NCBI GenBank assembly: GCA_026770585.1
Contig: MU646565.1
Location: forward strand, 371,725-383,181
Direction: 5' to 3'
Length of the DNA stretch: 11,457 bases
DNA from: Baffinella frigidus
Lineage: Eukaryota; Cryptophyceae; Cryptomonadales; Baffinellaceae
Under the pieces are notes generated by a model. It was not told where the DNA came from and did not search any database. It saw only the letters and a program-made list of their open reading frames with translations. The position numbers and the translations under genes are program-made. Of the stretch, positions 9,499-11,344 are shown piece by piece; within the stretch, counting starts at the first letter, position 1, and each line of letters opens with the position of its first letter.

Positions 9499-10228
9499 TG
9501 TATGCGAGAGAGGGAAAGCGAGAGAGAGCGAGAAACGCACCTTGTTCGCTTTCTCCTTGGGGGCCGCTTTCTCCTTGGGAGGCGCCTTGCCCCGCACGCC
9601 GCGGGCGCTGCTTTCGGGGTTAGGGGTTAGGGGTTGGGGGTTAGGGGCTGGGGGTTAGGGGTTAAGGGTTAAGGGTTAGGGGCTAGGGGTTAGGGGTTAG
9701 GGGTTAGGGGTTAGGGGTTAGGGGTTAGGAGTTAGGGGTTAGGGGTTAGGGGCTAGGAGTAAGGGGTCAGGGGTTAGGGGTTGGTGTGCGGGGTGCATGG
9801 TTGAATCTCTTTGCTTTCACAGATCGACGGTCCAGGGTTTCGGGTTTCGGGTTTCAGATTCAGAGTTTCGGGATTCGGGTTCCGAGTTTCGGGTTGAGTG
9901 TTCCTTCTCTCTTCTTCTTCTTCTTCCTCTTCTGTATTACGCAAAAGGCTGGTGTCGGGTTGACCTGGGCGCCGCGCGCTTGGTGGCGGGGGCCTGCGAC
10001 TTGCGCCCGGGCCGCGCGCTCTCCTCCTCCTCCTCCTCGCTCTCGTTCTCCTTGTCCTGGTTTAGGGTTTGGGGTTTAGTTTTGGGGTTTGGGTTTTAGG
10101 GTTTAGGGTTTAGGGTTTAGGGTTTAGGGTTTAGGGTTTAGGGTTTAGGGTTTAGGGTTTGGGGTTTAAGGTTTAGGGTTTACCTCCTGCCCCTCCTCCT
10201 CGGACTCGGACTCGGGCGCGGGGGGCGC
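3222..10228 (-). CDS. Gene 2 model: multi-exon gene for a charged, disordered nuclear-type protein
   Basis: Inferred join, from 5' to 3' on the minus strand: 10228-10184, 10056-9965, 9607-9541, (8747-8703), 8597-8529, 8020-7952, 7672-7628, 6491-6356, (6303-6268, 6189-6163), 5868-5810, (5605-5588), 4583-4518, 3293-3222; parentheses mark weaker exons. Each has an AG acceptor, a GT donor (stop in the last) and an open frame, and outgoing and incoming phases agree at every junction, including a phase 2 and a phase 1 junction. The product would be about 280 residues of acidic blocks alternating with Lys/Ala/Pro blocks, ending in a Lys/Arg cluster. Such composition is typical of linker-histone tails, topoisomerase II tails and other chromatin proteins, but no folded domain identifies it. 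The 5' end is probably further upstream (exons near 10357-11340). No transcript evidence is available. Confidence 0.45.
3372..3411 (-). pseudogene. Terminal exon family, copy 2
   Basis: Acceptor TCTGTTTCCAG| is followed by AVQQKVEVHGAAAD, then unrelated sequence with a stop further on. The KPAIKKKRRL end is lost. Confidence 0.55.
3486..3503. repeat. Perfect 18-bp palindrome
   Basis: CCCTCGTCGCGACGAGGG is self-complementary with no spacer. It lies just downstream (minus sense) of exon copy 3 at 3521-3557, and its role is unknown. Confidence 0.85.
3521..3557 (-). pseudogene. Terminal exon family, copy 3
   Basis: Acceptor CTACACCAG| is followed by AVQQKVEAHGAAE, after which similarity ends. 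The frame stays open for about 30 codons beyond, without the basic tail. Confidence 0.55.
3562..3630 (-). repeat. Telomere-like tract upstream of exon copy 3
   Basis: GGGTTGAGGGTTGAGG, TTTGAGGG and TTTTAGGGTTT on the plus strand (CCCTCAA/CCCTAAA on gene 2's sense strand). It leads toward acceptor CACCAG at 3558-3563. Confidence 0.7.
3704..3769 (-). CDS. Terminal exon family, copy 4 (near complete)
   Basis: After CCGTCCAG| it reads AVQQKVEAHGAAAKPAIKKN and then RL, so it keeps almost the whole 3222-3293 exon, including AKPAIKK. One codon is lost, KKKRR has become KKNR, and TAG is replaced so the frame runs on about 12 codons to a later stop. It could be an alternative last exon with a weaker nuclear signal, or a decaying copy. 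Confidence 0.4.
3880..3909 (-). CDS. Terminal exon family, copy 5 (30-nt symmetric cassette)
   Basis: It sits between TGTTTTCAG| and GAG|GTCTGAG, with ten codons reading AVQQTVEAHE, phase 0 to 0. The new donor makes it an internal-exon-like fragment that would not disturb the frame. Confidence 0.35.
4000..4029 (-). pseudogene. Terminal exon family, copy 6 (degenerate)
   Basis: CAGAAAGTGGAGGCGCACGG (QKVEAH codons) is preserved, but the AVQ part and acceptor context (CCAAGCGGGTAAC) are altered. It is the 5'-most copy in sense order. Confidence 0.45.
4060..4224 (-). other. Unidentified open stretch with lower GC
   Basis: On the minus strand it is open from ATG at 4222-4224, starting MFVPDLFLDGRYAKKNLLGG, continuing AMKVRTEKMEVVYC and ...RLCVVNGYERV. 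It then runs into exon copy 6. Its composition is more ordinary (hydrophobic residues, lower GC) than the Lys/Ala exons. No splice site defines it and no family is recognised. It may be an exon of another gene, a fragment of inserted DNA or chance. Confidence 0.2.
4321..4368 (-). pseudogene. VSKARP..ALWDQ exon family, decayed copy
   Basis: TGTTGAAATCTGCG, GTCGTCAGTGCA and CGCGCTTTGGAACCAG|GTTATT align with exon 4518-4583, with a deletion inside. The donor is retained. Downstream GCCACCTC, ATCTCAG and TGGCGTTGG also match the intron following exon 4518-4583, so the duplicated unit included intron sequence. Confidence 0.5.
4433..4448 (-). pseudogene. ALWDQ|GT fragment
   Basis: GGCGCTCTGGGACCAG|GTACAT repeats the last codons and donor of exon 4518-4583. 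It lies in a flank (ATATGGCCTGGCGTTGG) shared with the neighbouring copy. Confidence 0.4.
4518..4583 (-). CDS. Predicted exon VSKARPSSVHDVAADKAALW.. (gene 2)
   Basis: It has 22 codons, phase 0 to 0, between ACACGGCAG| and GACCAG|GTTCAC. It begins VSKARPSSVHDVAADKAAL and ends WDQ. It is the most complete member of a family with pieces at 4321-4368, 4433-4448, 4718-4746, 4843-4872, 4948-4963 and possibly 5265-5580. It joins the terminal exon (3293-3222) in phase 0, giving ..ALWDQ-AVQQKVEA.., and may form a short amphipathic helix before the basic tail. The family is not recognised. Confidence 0.5.
4718..4746 (-). pseudogene. VSKARP family, copy lacking the KARPS codons
   Basis: Acceptor CGAAACAG| is followed by VSVHDVAADK and then LRA and a stop. 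SVHDVAADK matches exon 4518-4583, with a short internal deletion. Confidence 0.5.
4843..4872 (-). CDS. VLKARPWSVH exon copy with a strong donor
   Basis: It has ten codons, phase 0 to 0, between GGCGTGCAG| and CAC|GTGAGT, reading VLKARPWSVH. It matches the first half of exon 4518-4583 but uses its own consensus donor GTGAGT. It could be an alternative or additional exon that keeps frame. Confidence 0.4.
4885..4948 (-). repeat. TGTGGGG / TTTGGGG heptamer tract
   Basis: Units on the plus strand are TTGGGGT, TGTGGGGTTTGGGG and GTGTGGGG. It separates VSKARP copies 4843-4872 and 4948-4963. A similar TTAGGG/TTGGGGG tract continues at 4970-5005. Confidence 0.7.
4948..4963 (-). pseudogene. VSKA exon fragment
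   Basis: Acceptor CCGTAAGCAG| is followed by GTGTCGAAGGCGC (VSKA), then the sequence turns into the adjacent TGTGGGG tract (CACCCCA in this sense). Confidence 0.4.
5137..5224. repeat. (CA)n microsatellite
   Basis: About 88 bp of CA dinucleotides with a few AAAC interruptions. The apparent His/Thr and Val/Cys reading frames across it are artefacts of the repeat. Confidence 0.95.
5265..5580 (-). repeat. Tandem GAGC..CACGTGGTG repeat (SSVHVV family)
   Basis: Five or six imperfect copies of plus-strand CTCACCACGTGCACAGAGC, near 5272, 5309, 5350, 5433, 5480 and 5550. On the minus strand they read S-S-V-H-V-V, several preceded by A-R-(P/A), as in ARPSSVHD of exon 4518-4583. GCGCGCCTTTKTGTGAGGGT and ACAGAGGACGCAG are also repeated. 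They may be diverged copies of that exon with flanks. No clean exon boundaries are seen. Confidence 0.5.
5588..5605 (-). CDS. Possible 18-nt microexon VPKPKE (gene 2)
   Basis: Six codons, phase 0 to 0, lie between CTAAACTAG| and AAGGAG|GTGCCG. The acceptor ends a long CCCTAAA array. The frame also stays open past the donor into a SSVHVV copy (..EVPMARPSSVHVV..), so the true 3' end is uncertain. Confidence 0.25.
5609..5758 (-). repeat. TTTAGGG array, about 20 units
   Basis: The most regular telomere-type array in the window. Nearly all units are TTTAGGG on plus, with a few TTTGGGG, TTTGCGG and TTCAGGG. It is interstitial, flanked on both sides by candidate exons of gene 2, and so would be intron sequence. 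Confidence 0.95.
5810..5868 (-). CDS. Predicted exon GKGKAGKPTPPSKP.. (gene 2)
   Basis: Acceptor CCCTAAAACAG| and donor GAG|GTGCCAACC. Two leading bases (GG) complete a codon from the previous exon (incoming phase 1), then 19 codons start KGKAGKPTPPSKP and end AAAAPE, outgoing phase 0. The incoming phase matches the outgoing phase 1 of exons 6356-6491, 6268-6303 and 6163-6189. The Lys/Pro/Ala composition is typical of linker-histone-like tails. Two donor-less copies lie at 5925-5972 and 6031-6065. Confidence 0.55.
5925..5972 (-). pseudogene. GKGKA exon family, copy 2
   Basis: Acceptor CCCTATAACAG| is followed by GG and then KGKAAKPTPPAS. It shows the same incoming phase as 5810-5868, but no GT donor is found before the frame enters repeats. 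Confidence 0.45.
6031..6065 (-). pseudogene. GKGKA exon family, copy 3
   Basis: Acceptor CCTCGCTTGCAG| is followed by GG and then KGKAAKPTSSPP, which merges into CCCTAAA repeats without a donor. Confidence 0.45.
6163..6189 (-). CDS. Symmetric 27-nt cassette exon KGTAAAPA (gene 2)
   Basis: It lies between TTCCCGCCAG| and CTGCAG|GTCACG, with two leading bases, eight codons KGTAAAPA and one trailing base, so phase 1 to phase 1. It is a shortened relative of the 3' end of exon 6356-6491. Inclusion or skipping keeps the frame. Confidence 0.35.
6268..6303 (-). CDS. Symmetric 36-nt cassette exon PAAKAKAAASA (gene 2)
   Basis: It lies between AATGCCGCAG| and TGCAT|GTCCTG, phase 1 to phase 1, reading PAAKAKAAASA. 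The 3' end and intron start (GGCCGCGTCTGCA, GTCCTG) are nearly identical to those of exon 6356-6491. The G before GT has become T, a weaker donor. Confidence 0.4.
6356..6491 (-). CDS. Predicted exon, linker-histone-like tail segment (gene 2)
   Basis: The largest clear exon: acceptor CAACCCCTCCGCAG|, 45 codons plus one base, donor TCTGCAG|GTCCTGG. It starts AARRLSTKSKASLQSERAS, continues FAGGSPAKASQ and ends APKAKAAPAPKAASA. SPAK and the KAAPAPKAA repeats resemble histone H1 C-terminal tails or bacterial and protist H1-like proteins. Incoming phase is 0 and outgoing phase 1, matching 5868-5810. Nucleic-acid binding is an inference from composition only. It is followed on the same strand by two shortened copies. 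Confidence 0.55.
6500..6720 (-). repeat. Heptamer tracts including (TTTGTGG)n
   Basis: Plus strand TTTAGGG units at about 6512-6542, then unassigned sequence, then four TTTGTGG units (about 6658-6688) passing into TTTGGGG and TTTAGGG up to 6716. The stretch 6560-6655 between them shows no convincing exon. Confidence 0.75.
6721..7149. other. Region without clear genes
   Basis: Two G-runs occur (6818-6827 and 6893-6903). On the minus strand a short open segment between ATTGCAGCAG| (near 6801) and CGGAG|GTCTCG (near 6737) reads GPSEVCNTFRLPRC and then VNSFR. It is a possible exon but has no supporting copy. Heptamers are nearly absent. Confidence 0.3.
7150..7167 (-). pseudogene. Orphan copy of the ESDQ|GT exon end
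   Basis: GAGCGAATCAGACCAG|GTGCTTTGC closely matches GACGAATCAGACCAG|GTTCTTTCC at the 3' end of exon 7628-7672, including the first intron bases. The rest of the exon is not conserved. Confidence 0.4.
7200..7450. other. AT-richer island with two hairpins
   Basis: Two perfect stem-loops occur: GGGCTCAC-7nt-GTGAGCCC (7245-7267) and CTGGGC-7nt-GCCCAG (7364-7382). The second sits between direct repeats TACGTGACCAACCTC (7345-7359) and TATGTGACCAACTTC (7384-7398). TATAAA occurs at 7210-7215. No exon is supported here. Confidence 0.5.
7628..7672 (-). CDS. Predicted acidic exon VLTPFDDFGDDESDQ (gene 2)
   Basis: It has 15 codons, phase 0 to 0, between CCTCAACAG| and GACCAG|GTTCTT, reading VLTPFDDFGDDESDQ. 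It has six Asp and one Glu and two Phe, like acidic aromatic interaction motifs in nuclear protein tails. The orphan copy of its end at 7150-7167 supports the donor. A (TCTGGGG)n array lies upstream as the previous intron. Confidence 0.5.
7685..7948 (-). repeat. (TCTGGGG)n heptamers, then TTTGGGG and an 11-mer GAGGGCTTAGG
   Basis: About 15 heptamers of TCTGGGG/TCTGAGG at 7699-7800, shifting to TTTGGGG (7800-7825). After a mixed stretch come three or four 11-bp units GAGGGCTTAGG (7891-7925). All lie between exons 7672 and 7952 and are C-rich on the sense strand. Confidence 0.9.
7952..8020 (-). CDS. Predicted basic exon RKSASKSPALKTP.. (gene 2)
   Basis: It has 23 codons, phase 0 to 0, between CCCCAAAGCAG| and AAACAG|GTCACC. 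It begins RKSASKSPALKTPNQ and ends KTAAAKKQ. SKSPALK and KTP are proline-directed (S/T-P) motifs in a Lys-rich context, as found in linker-histone and topoisomerase tails and often CDK-phosphorylated; that role is an inference. A truncated duplicate is at 8117-8152. The acceptor abuts a TTTAGGG array (8026-8072). Confidence 0.55.
8026..8116 (-). repeat. TTTAGGG array between duplicate exons
   Basis: Six or seven TTTAGGG units (8031-8072), then degenerate ones. The array lies between exon 7952-8020 and its broken copy 8117-8152. Confidence 0.85.
8117..8152 (-). pseudogene. Truncated copy of the RKSASKSP exon
   Basis: Acceptor CTAAAGCAG| is followed by RESACKSPRPH and then TAA (8117-8119), formed as the exon runs into CACTAAACCC repeats. 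The second half of the exon and the donor are missing, as if repeat sequence had replaced them. Confidence 0.55.
8349..8411 (-). CDS. RKADDD exon, copy 2 (frame intact, acceptor lost)
   Basis: It has 21 codons, RKADDDSALSVEHPPDTLAPK in outline (R-K-A, D3, SALSVE, HPPDT, LAPK), up to donor AAG|GTCCTAAACC. Compared with 8529-8597 it lacks two Asp codons in frame. The acceptor CAG is now GGG (GTGTGTGGG|CGGAAAG), so it is probably not spliced in. The donor continues straight into a CCCTAAA-like unit. A fainter third trace (GATACCTTCGCACGAAAAGTC) is near 8245-8265. Confidence 0.4.
8420..8515. repeat. CGTAGTCAARCTACGC repeats with hairpin potential
   Basis: CGTAGTCAAACTACGC (about 8434-8449) and CGTAGTCAAGCTGCGC (8467-8482), with CACACACGTATA on both sides (8414 and 8484). 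CGTAGT/ACTACG can pair. It lies in the interval between the two RKADDD exons. Confidence 0.6.
8529..8597 (-). CDS. Predicted acidic exon RKADDDDDSALSVEDTPDSF.. (gene 2)
   Basis: It has 23 codons, phase 0 to 0, between CATAACCAG| and CCAAAG|GTCAACCC. It begins RKADDDDDSALSVEDTP and ends DSFAPK. Five consecutive Asp precede an S..VEDTPDS stretch resembling casein-kinase-2 or proline-directed phosphorylation contexts (inference). It is duplicated at 8349-8411. The intron upstream starts as CCCTAAA repeats, and the donor has the same GTCAACCC as exon 9965-10056. Confidence 0.55.
8601..8698 (-). repeat. TTTAGGG array
   Basis: About ten units TTTAGGG with a GTGTAGGG variant, forming the intron immediately 5' (minus sense) of exon 8529-8597. 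Confidence 0.9.
8703..8747 (-). CDS. Possible exon KASEPLNGSTLPWDR (gene 2)
   Basis: It has 15 codons, phase 0 to 0, between TCCACCAACAG| and CGA|GTCGCC, reading KASEPLNGSTLPWDR. If the donor is not used, a TAA follows two codons later, so it could also be an alternative end. No duplicate supports it, so it is weaker than its neighbours. Confidence 0.3.
8810..8892. repeat. GA-rich microsatellite
   Basis: Imperfect GAGA/GGCAGAGGGAGA repeats; TC-rich on the sense strand of gene 2. The Ser/Leu-rich reading frame across it is an artefact. Confidence 0.85.
8990..9028 (-). pseudogene. PKEKAAPKEKANK exon, copy 5 (degenerate)
   Basis: CCAAGGAGAAAGAGGCCCC and GGAGAAAGCTAACATG|GTGCCC align with the 3' half of exon 9541-9607, with a 3-nt loss and altered last codons. 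Confidence 0.5.
9083..9123 (-). pseudogene. PKEKAAPKEKANK exon, copy 4 (frameshifted)
   Basis: CCCAAGGAAAAAGCGGCCCC and AAGGAGAAAGCGAACAAAGTG match. An extra T (CCATAAGG) introduces a stop and frameshift, and AAG|GT has become AAA|GT. Confidence 0.55.
9125..9266. repeat. (GT)n/(GA)n microsatellite
   Basis: TGTGTG, then GAGCGAGC and about 50 bp of pure GA, to 9266. On the sense strand it is a long (TC)n pyrimidine run immediately after the GTGCGTTTTTCTC intron start of exon copy 3. It may act as, or have expanded from, an intronic polypyrimidine tract. Confidence 0.9.
9273..9311 (-). pseudogene. PKEKAAPKEKANK exon, copy 3
   Basis: PKEKAAPKEKAN is intact, but the last codon is TAG instead of AAG just before GTGCGTTTTT. 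The intron start is almost the same as that of exon 9541-9607 (GTGCGTTTCTC). No clear acceptor precedes it. Confidence 0.55.
9416..9455 (-). CDS. PKEKAAPNEKANK exon, copy 2
   Basis: TPKEKAAPNEKANK is followed by donor AAG|GTGCCG. The preceding sequence is (TC)n plus CACTCCCAAG, so a usable acceptor could be the AAG at 9449-9451. This would leave an 11-codon phase 0 to 0 exon starting EKAAPNEKANK. The frame also stays open far beyond the donor. Confidence 0.4.
9455..9496. repeat. (GA)n microsatellite
   Basis: About 40 bp of GA lies between exon copies 1 and 2, again (TC)n on the sense strand and placed as the polypyrimidine tract of copy 2. Confidence 0.9.
9541..9607 (-). CDS. Predicted basic exon ARGVRGKAPPKEKAAPKEKA.. 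(gene 2)
   Basis: Acceptor CCCCGAAAGCAG| and donor AACAAG|GTGCGT. One leading base (C) completes a codon begun by the previous exon: 9965-10056 ends in AG, so AG+C gives Ser. Then come 22 codons starting ARGVRGKAPPKEKAA and ending PKEKANK, outgoing phase 0. The twice-repeated PKEKA is Lys/Ala/Pro-rich, as in H1-like tails. It is the only member of the five-copy family with both consensus splice sites. Confidence 0.6.
9614..9785 (-). repeat. (TTAGGGG)n variant heptamer array
   Basis: About 24 units, almost all TTAGGGG with single-base variants (TTGGGGG, CTAGGGG, TTAGGAG). It differs from the TTTAGGG arrays nearby. It lies between exons 9607 and 9965 and ends at the acceptor of exon 9541-9607. 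Confidence 0.95.
9820..9945 (-). other. Degenerate TTTCGGG tract and a possible KRKKKK segment
   Basis: Plus strand GTTTCGGG-type units at 9837-9896 are another heptamer variant. At 9903-9935, TTCTTCTTCTTCTTCCTCTTC reads on the minus strand as a Lys/Arg run after AATACAG|, a possible extra exon. No phase-consistent donor was found, so it is left out of the model. Confidence 0.35.
9965..10056 (-). CDS. Predicted mixed-charge exon DKENESEEEEEESARPG.. (gene 2)
   Basis: Acceptor CCCTAAACCAG| and donor GCCCAG|GTCAACCC. Thirty codons plus two bases, incoming phase 0 and outgoing phase 2, matching the one-base start of exon 9541-9607. It begins DKENESEEEEEESARPG and continues RKSQAPATKRAAP: an acidic run of six Glu followed by a basic PATKRAAP stretch. 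This polarity is common in nucleolar and chromatin proteins. The acceptor is a telomere-type unit with the added AG. Confidence 0.6.
10060..10183 (-). repeat. TTTAGGG array
   Basis: About 14 TTTAGGG units with a few TTTGGGG and TTTAAGG, filling the whole interval between exon 9965-10056 and exon 10184-10228. If those exons are real, the intron is almost entirely telomere-type repeat. Confidence 0.95.
10184..10228 (-). CDS. Predicted acidic exon APPAPESESEEEGQE (gene 2)
   Basis: It has 15 codons, phase 0 to 0, reading APPAPESESEEEGQE. Acceptor CCCTAAACCAG| and donor CAGGAG|GTAAACCC both sit directly in CCCTAAA arrays. ESESEEE is a typical casein-kinase-2-like acidic patch (inference). ATPAPEP following exon 10357-10419 may be a duplicate of its first codons. 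Confidence 0.6.
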
Positions 10229-10229
10229 C

Positions 10230-10340
10230 TGGTTTAGGGTTTAGGGTTTCGGGTTTAGGGTTTAGGGTTTAGGGTTTAGGGTTTAGGGTTTAGGGTTGAG
10301 GGTTTCAGGGTTTAGGGTTGAGGGTATAGGGTATAGGGTT
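10230..10340 (-). repeat. TTTAGGG array with TATAGGG variants
   Basis: About 13 units, mostly TTTAGGG, ending in TATAGGG units at about 10323-10338. It runs directly up to the acceptor of exon 10184-10228. Confidence 0.95.
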
Positions 10341-10356
10341 CGGGCGCGGGGGTTGC

Positions 10357-10419
10357 CTTGCGCTTTCCAGAGGATTTCGCGGATGAGGTGGATGCTCGCG
10401 CCGCTGGCTTCGCCGCGCT
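10357..10419 (-). CDS. Predicted exon SAAKPAARASTSSAKSSGKR.. (gene 2)
   Basis: Acceptor AACCAGCAG|, then 21 codons reading SAAKPAARASTSSAKSSGKR and K. The 3' boundary is unclear. AAG is followed by GCAACC, so either a GC-AG intron starts here or the frame runs on through ATPAPE into repeats and stops. Ser/Ala/Lys composition fits the neighbouring exons. Because the boundary is uncertain it was not placed firmly in the model. Confidence 0.4.
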
Positions 10420-10429
10420 CTGCTGGTTG

Positions 10430-10590
10430 CGGGTTGGGGGTTTAGGGTTGGGGTTTACGGTTTAAGGTTTAGGGTTAAGGGTTGGAGTGTGGGGTGTGGG
10501 GTTTGGGGTTTGGGGTGTGGGGTTTAAGGTGTAGGGTGTAGGGTGTAGGGTGTAGGGTGCAGGGTGTAGGGTGTAGGGTGTAGGGTATGC
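10430..10590 (-). repeat. Heptamer array, (TGTAGGG)n and (TGTGGGG)n variants
   Basis: Mixed units at 10430-10490, TGTGGGG/TTTGGGG at 10490-10526, then about eight TGTAGGG units (10527-10585). Confidence 0.9.
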
Positions 10591-10704
10591 GGTTTGTGCT
10601 AGGCTTCACCGCGCGCTGGGCTTCTGCGAACCTCAAAACCCGAAACCGGCTGTCGTGCGTTTGAAATGGGTGCAGGGAAGGTGAGGGGGGGGCGGGCCGC
10701 GCAC

Positions 10705-10728
10705 TGCTGCTTTGGGGAGGTGTCCAAA
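10705..10728 (-). pseudogene. EHLSKAA exon family, copy 4
   Basis: TTTGGACACCTCCCCAAAGCA continues as GCAG. It matches the CACCTCTCCAAAGCAGCAG core, but the G|GT donor has shifted (CAGTGCGC). Confidence 0.4.
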
Positions 10729-10846
10729 CCCTGAACCCACGCGCAGCCGTGGGAAGCTGTGAACATGCTTCTGGGAAGGAACAAGGAAAGGGAAGCACAG
10801 TCCTTTCGTGACCTGTAAAAACGTGTGAAGGGGATGGGAAGAGGAC

Positions 10847-10890
10847 CTGCTGTTTTGGAGAGGTGTTGGAGCTCGTGTTCGACGAGATGC
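10847..10890 (-). CDS. HLSKTA exon, copy 3
   Basis: HLVEHELQHLSKTA plus one base sits before donor CAG|GTCCTC (phase 1). GH..EHELQHLSK parallels GHGIGRELEHLSK of 11083-11191 with the same outgoing phase. The acceptor is not determined. Confidence 0.3.
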
Positions 10891-10969
10891 CCCGATAGCA
10901 ACAACCACCCTAACATGCCACAAATTAAAGCTAACATGGCATAATGCGGGGAAGGGGGGGGGGGCAGAC

Positions 10970-10996
10970 CTGCTGCTTTGGAGAGGTGTTGGAGCA
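10970..10996 (-). pseudogene. QHLSKAA exon, copy 2
   Basis: LQHLSKAA plus one base, then CAG|GTCTGCC (phase 1). Upstream similarity is short. Confidence 0.35.
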
Positions 10997-11004
10997 TTAG
11001 GGTG

Positions 11005-11080
11005 TATGGTTCACGGTTTAGGTAGGGTTTAGGTAGGGTTCATGTAGGGTTCAGGTAGGGTCGAGGAAGGGTTTAGGGTG
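11005..11080 (-). repeat. Short telomere-like repeat with 11-bp period
   Basis: Units GTAGGGTTTAG / GTAGGGTTCAG at 11019-11060: a heptamer plus a GTAG insertion, an 11-mer like that at 7891-7925. It separates copies 1 and 2 of the HLSKAA exon family. Confidence 0.75.
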
Positions 11081-11082
11081 AC

Positions 11083-11191
11083 CGGGCGCTGCTGCTTTGG
11101 AGAGGTGTTCGAGCTCGCGTCCGATCCCATGTCCCGTGCCGAGAACGCGAACGGCGTCGTAGGGTTCGACCGATCGCCCTTTCAAGGGCAT
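11083..11191 (-). CDS. Predicted exon, EPYDAVRVLGTGHGIGRELEH family, copy 1
   Basis: It is open from ATG at 11189-11191 (just after CCCTAA repeats) for 36 codons plus one base to donor CCCG|GTCACC (outgoing phase 1). It begins MPLKGRSVEPYDAVRV, continues LGTGHGIGRELEHL and ends SKAAAP. The ATG may be a real start or chance; an acceptor could lie inside. V-L-G-T-G-x-G-x-G faintly resembles glycine-rich nucleotide-binding loops but is far too short to call. Three shorter copies lie at 10970-10996, 10847-10890 and 10705-10728. Confidence 0.35.
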
Positions 11192-11275
11192 TAGGGTTTA
11201 GGGGTTGGGGTACAAGCTTTGGAGTTTAGGGTTTAGGGTTTGGGGTTTGGGGTTCGGGGTTTAGGGTTTAGGGAA
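11190..11275 (-). repeat. TTTAGGG/TTTGGGG tract
   Basis: TTTAGGG and TTTGGGG units at 11191-11206 and 11223-11273, interrupted by GGGTACAAGCTTTGGAG. It lies between exon copies 11083-11191 and 11279-11340. Confidence 0.85.
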
Positions 11276-11278
11276 CAC

Positions 11279-11340
11279 CTTGTCAGGGGTTTGGGCGTGC
11301 GCCGGGGCCTCGATCATGCGGGGTTCCCGCGCGGAGGCGC
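11279..11340 (-). CDS. Predicted exon ASAREPRMIEAPAHAQTPDK (gene 2 or an upstream gene)
   Basis: Acceptor CCCGACATCAG| and donor GACAAG|GTGTTCCC. Two leading bases (incoming phase 1), then 20 codons ASAREPRMIEAPAHAQTPDK, outgoing phase 0. It is flanked on both sides by heptamer repeats, like the exons downstream. No copy of it is seen, and the link to the rest of gene 2 is not established. Confidence 0.4.
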
Positions 11341-11344
11341 CTGA

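Noticed and set aside
8975-9623. Plus-strand Arg/Glu-rich and minus-strand Ser/Leu-rich frames
   Set aside because: They come from translation of (GA)n/(TC)n. The only supported coding pieces in this interval are the short PKEKA exon copies.
10355-10357. GC-AG intron donor after the SAAKPAARAST exon
   Set aside because: Possible, but every other usable donor here is GT, and the following bases (GCAACCCCCGCGCCCGA) resemble the start of exon 10184-10228. They may therefore be coding or a duplicate, and the boundary is left open.
11083-11191. Protein kinase glycine-rich loop (VLGTGHG)
   Set aside because: Only a seven-residue resemblance, with no following lysine or catalytic motifs and within a repeated short exon.
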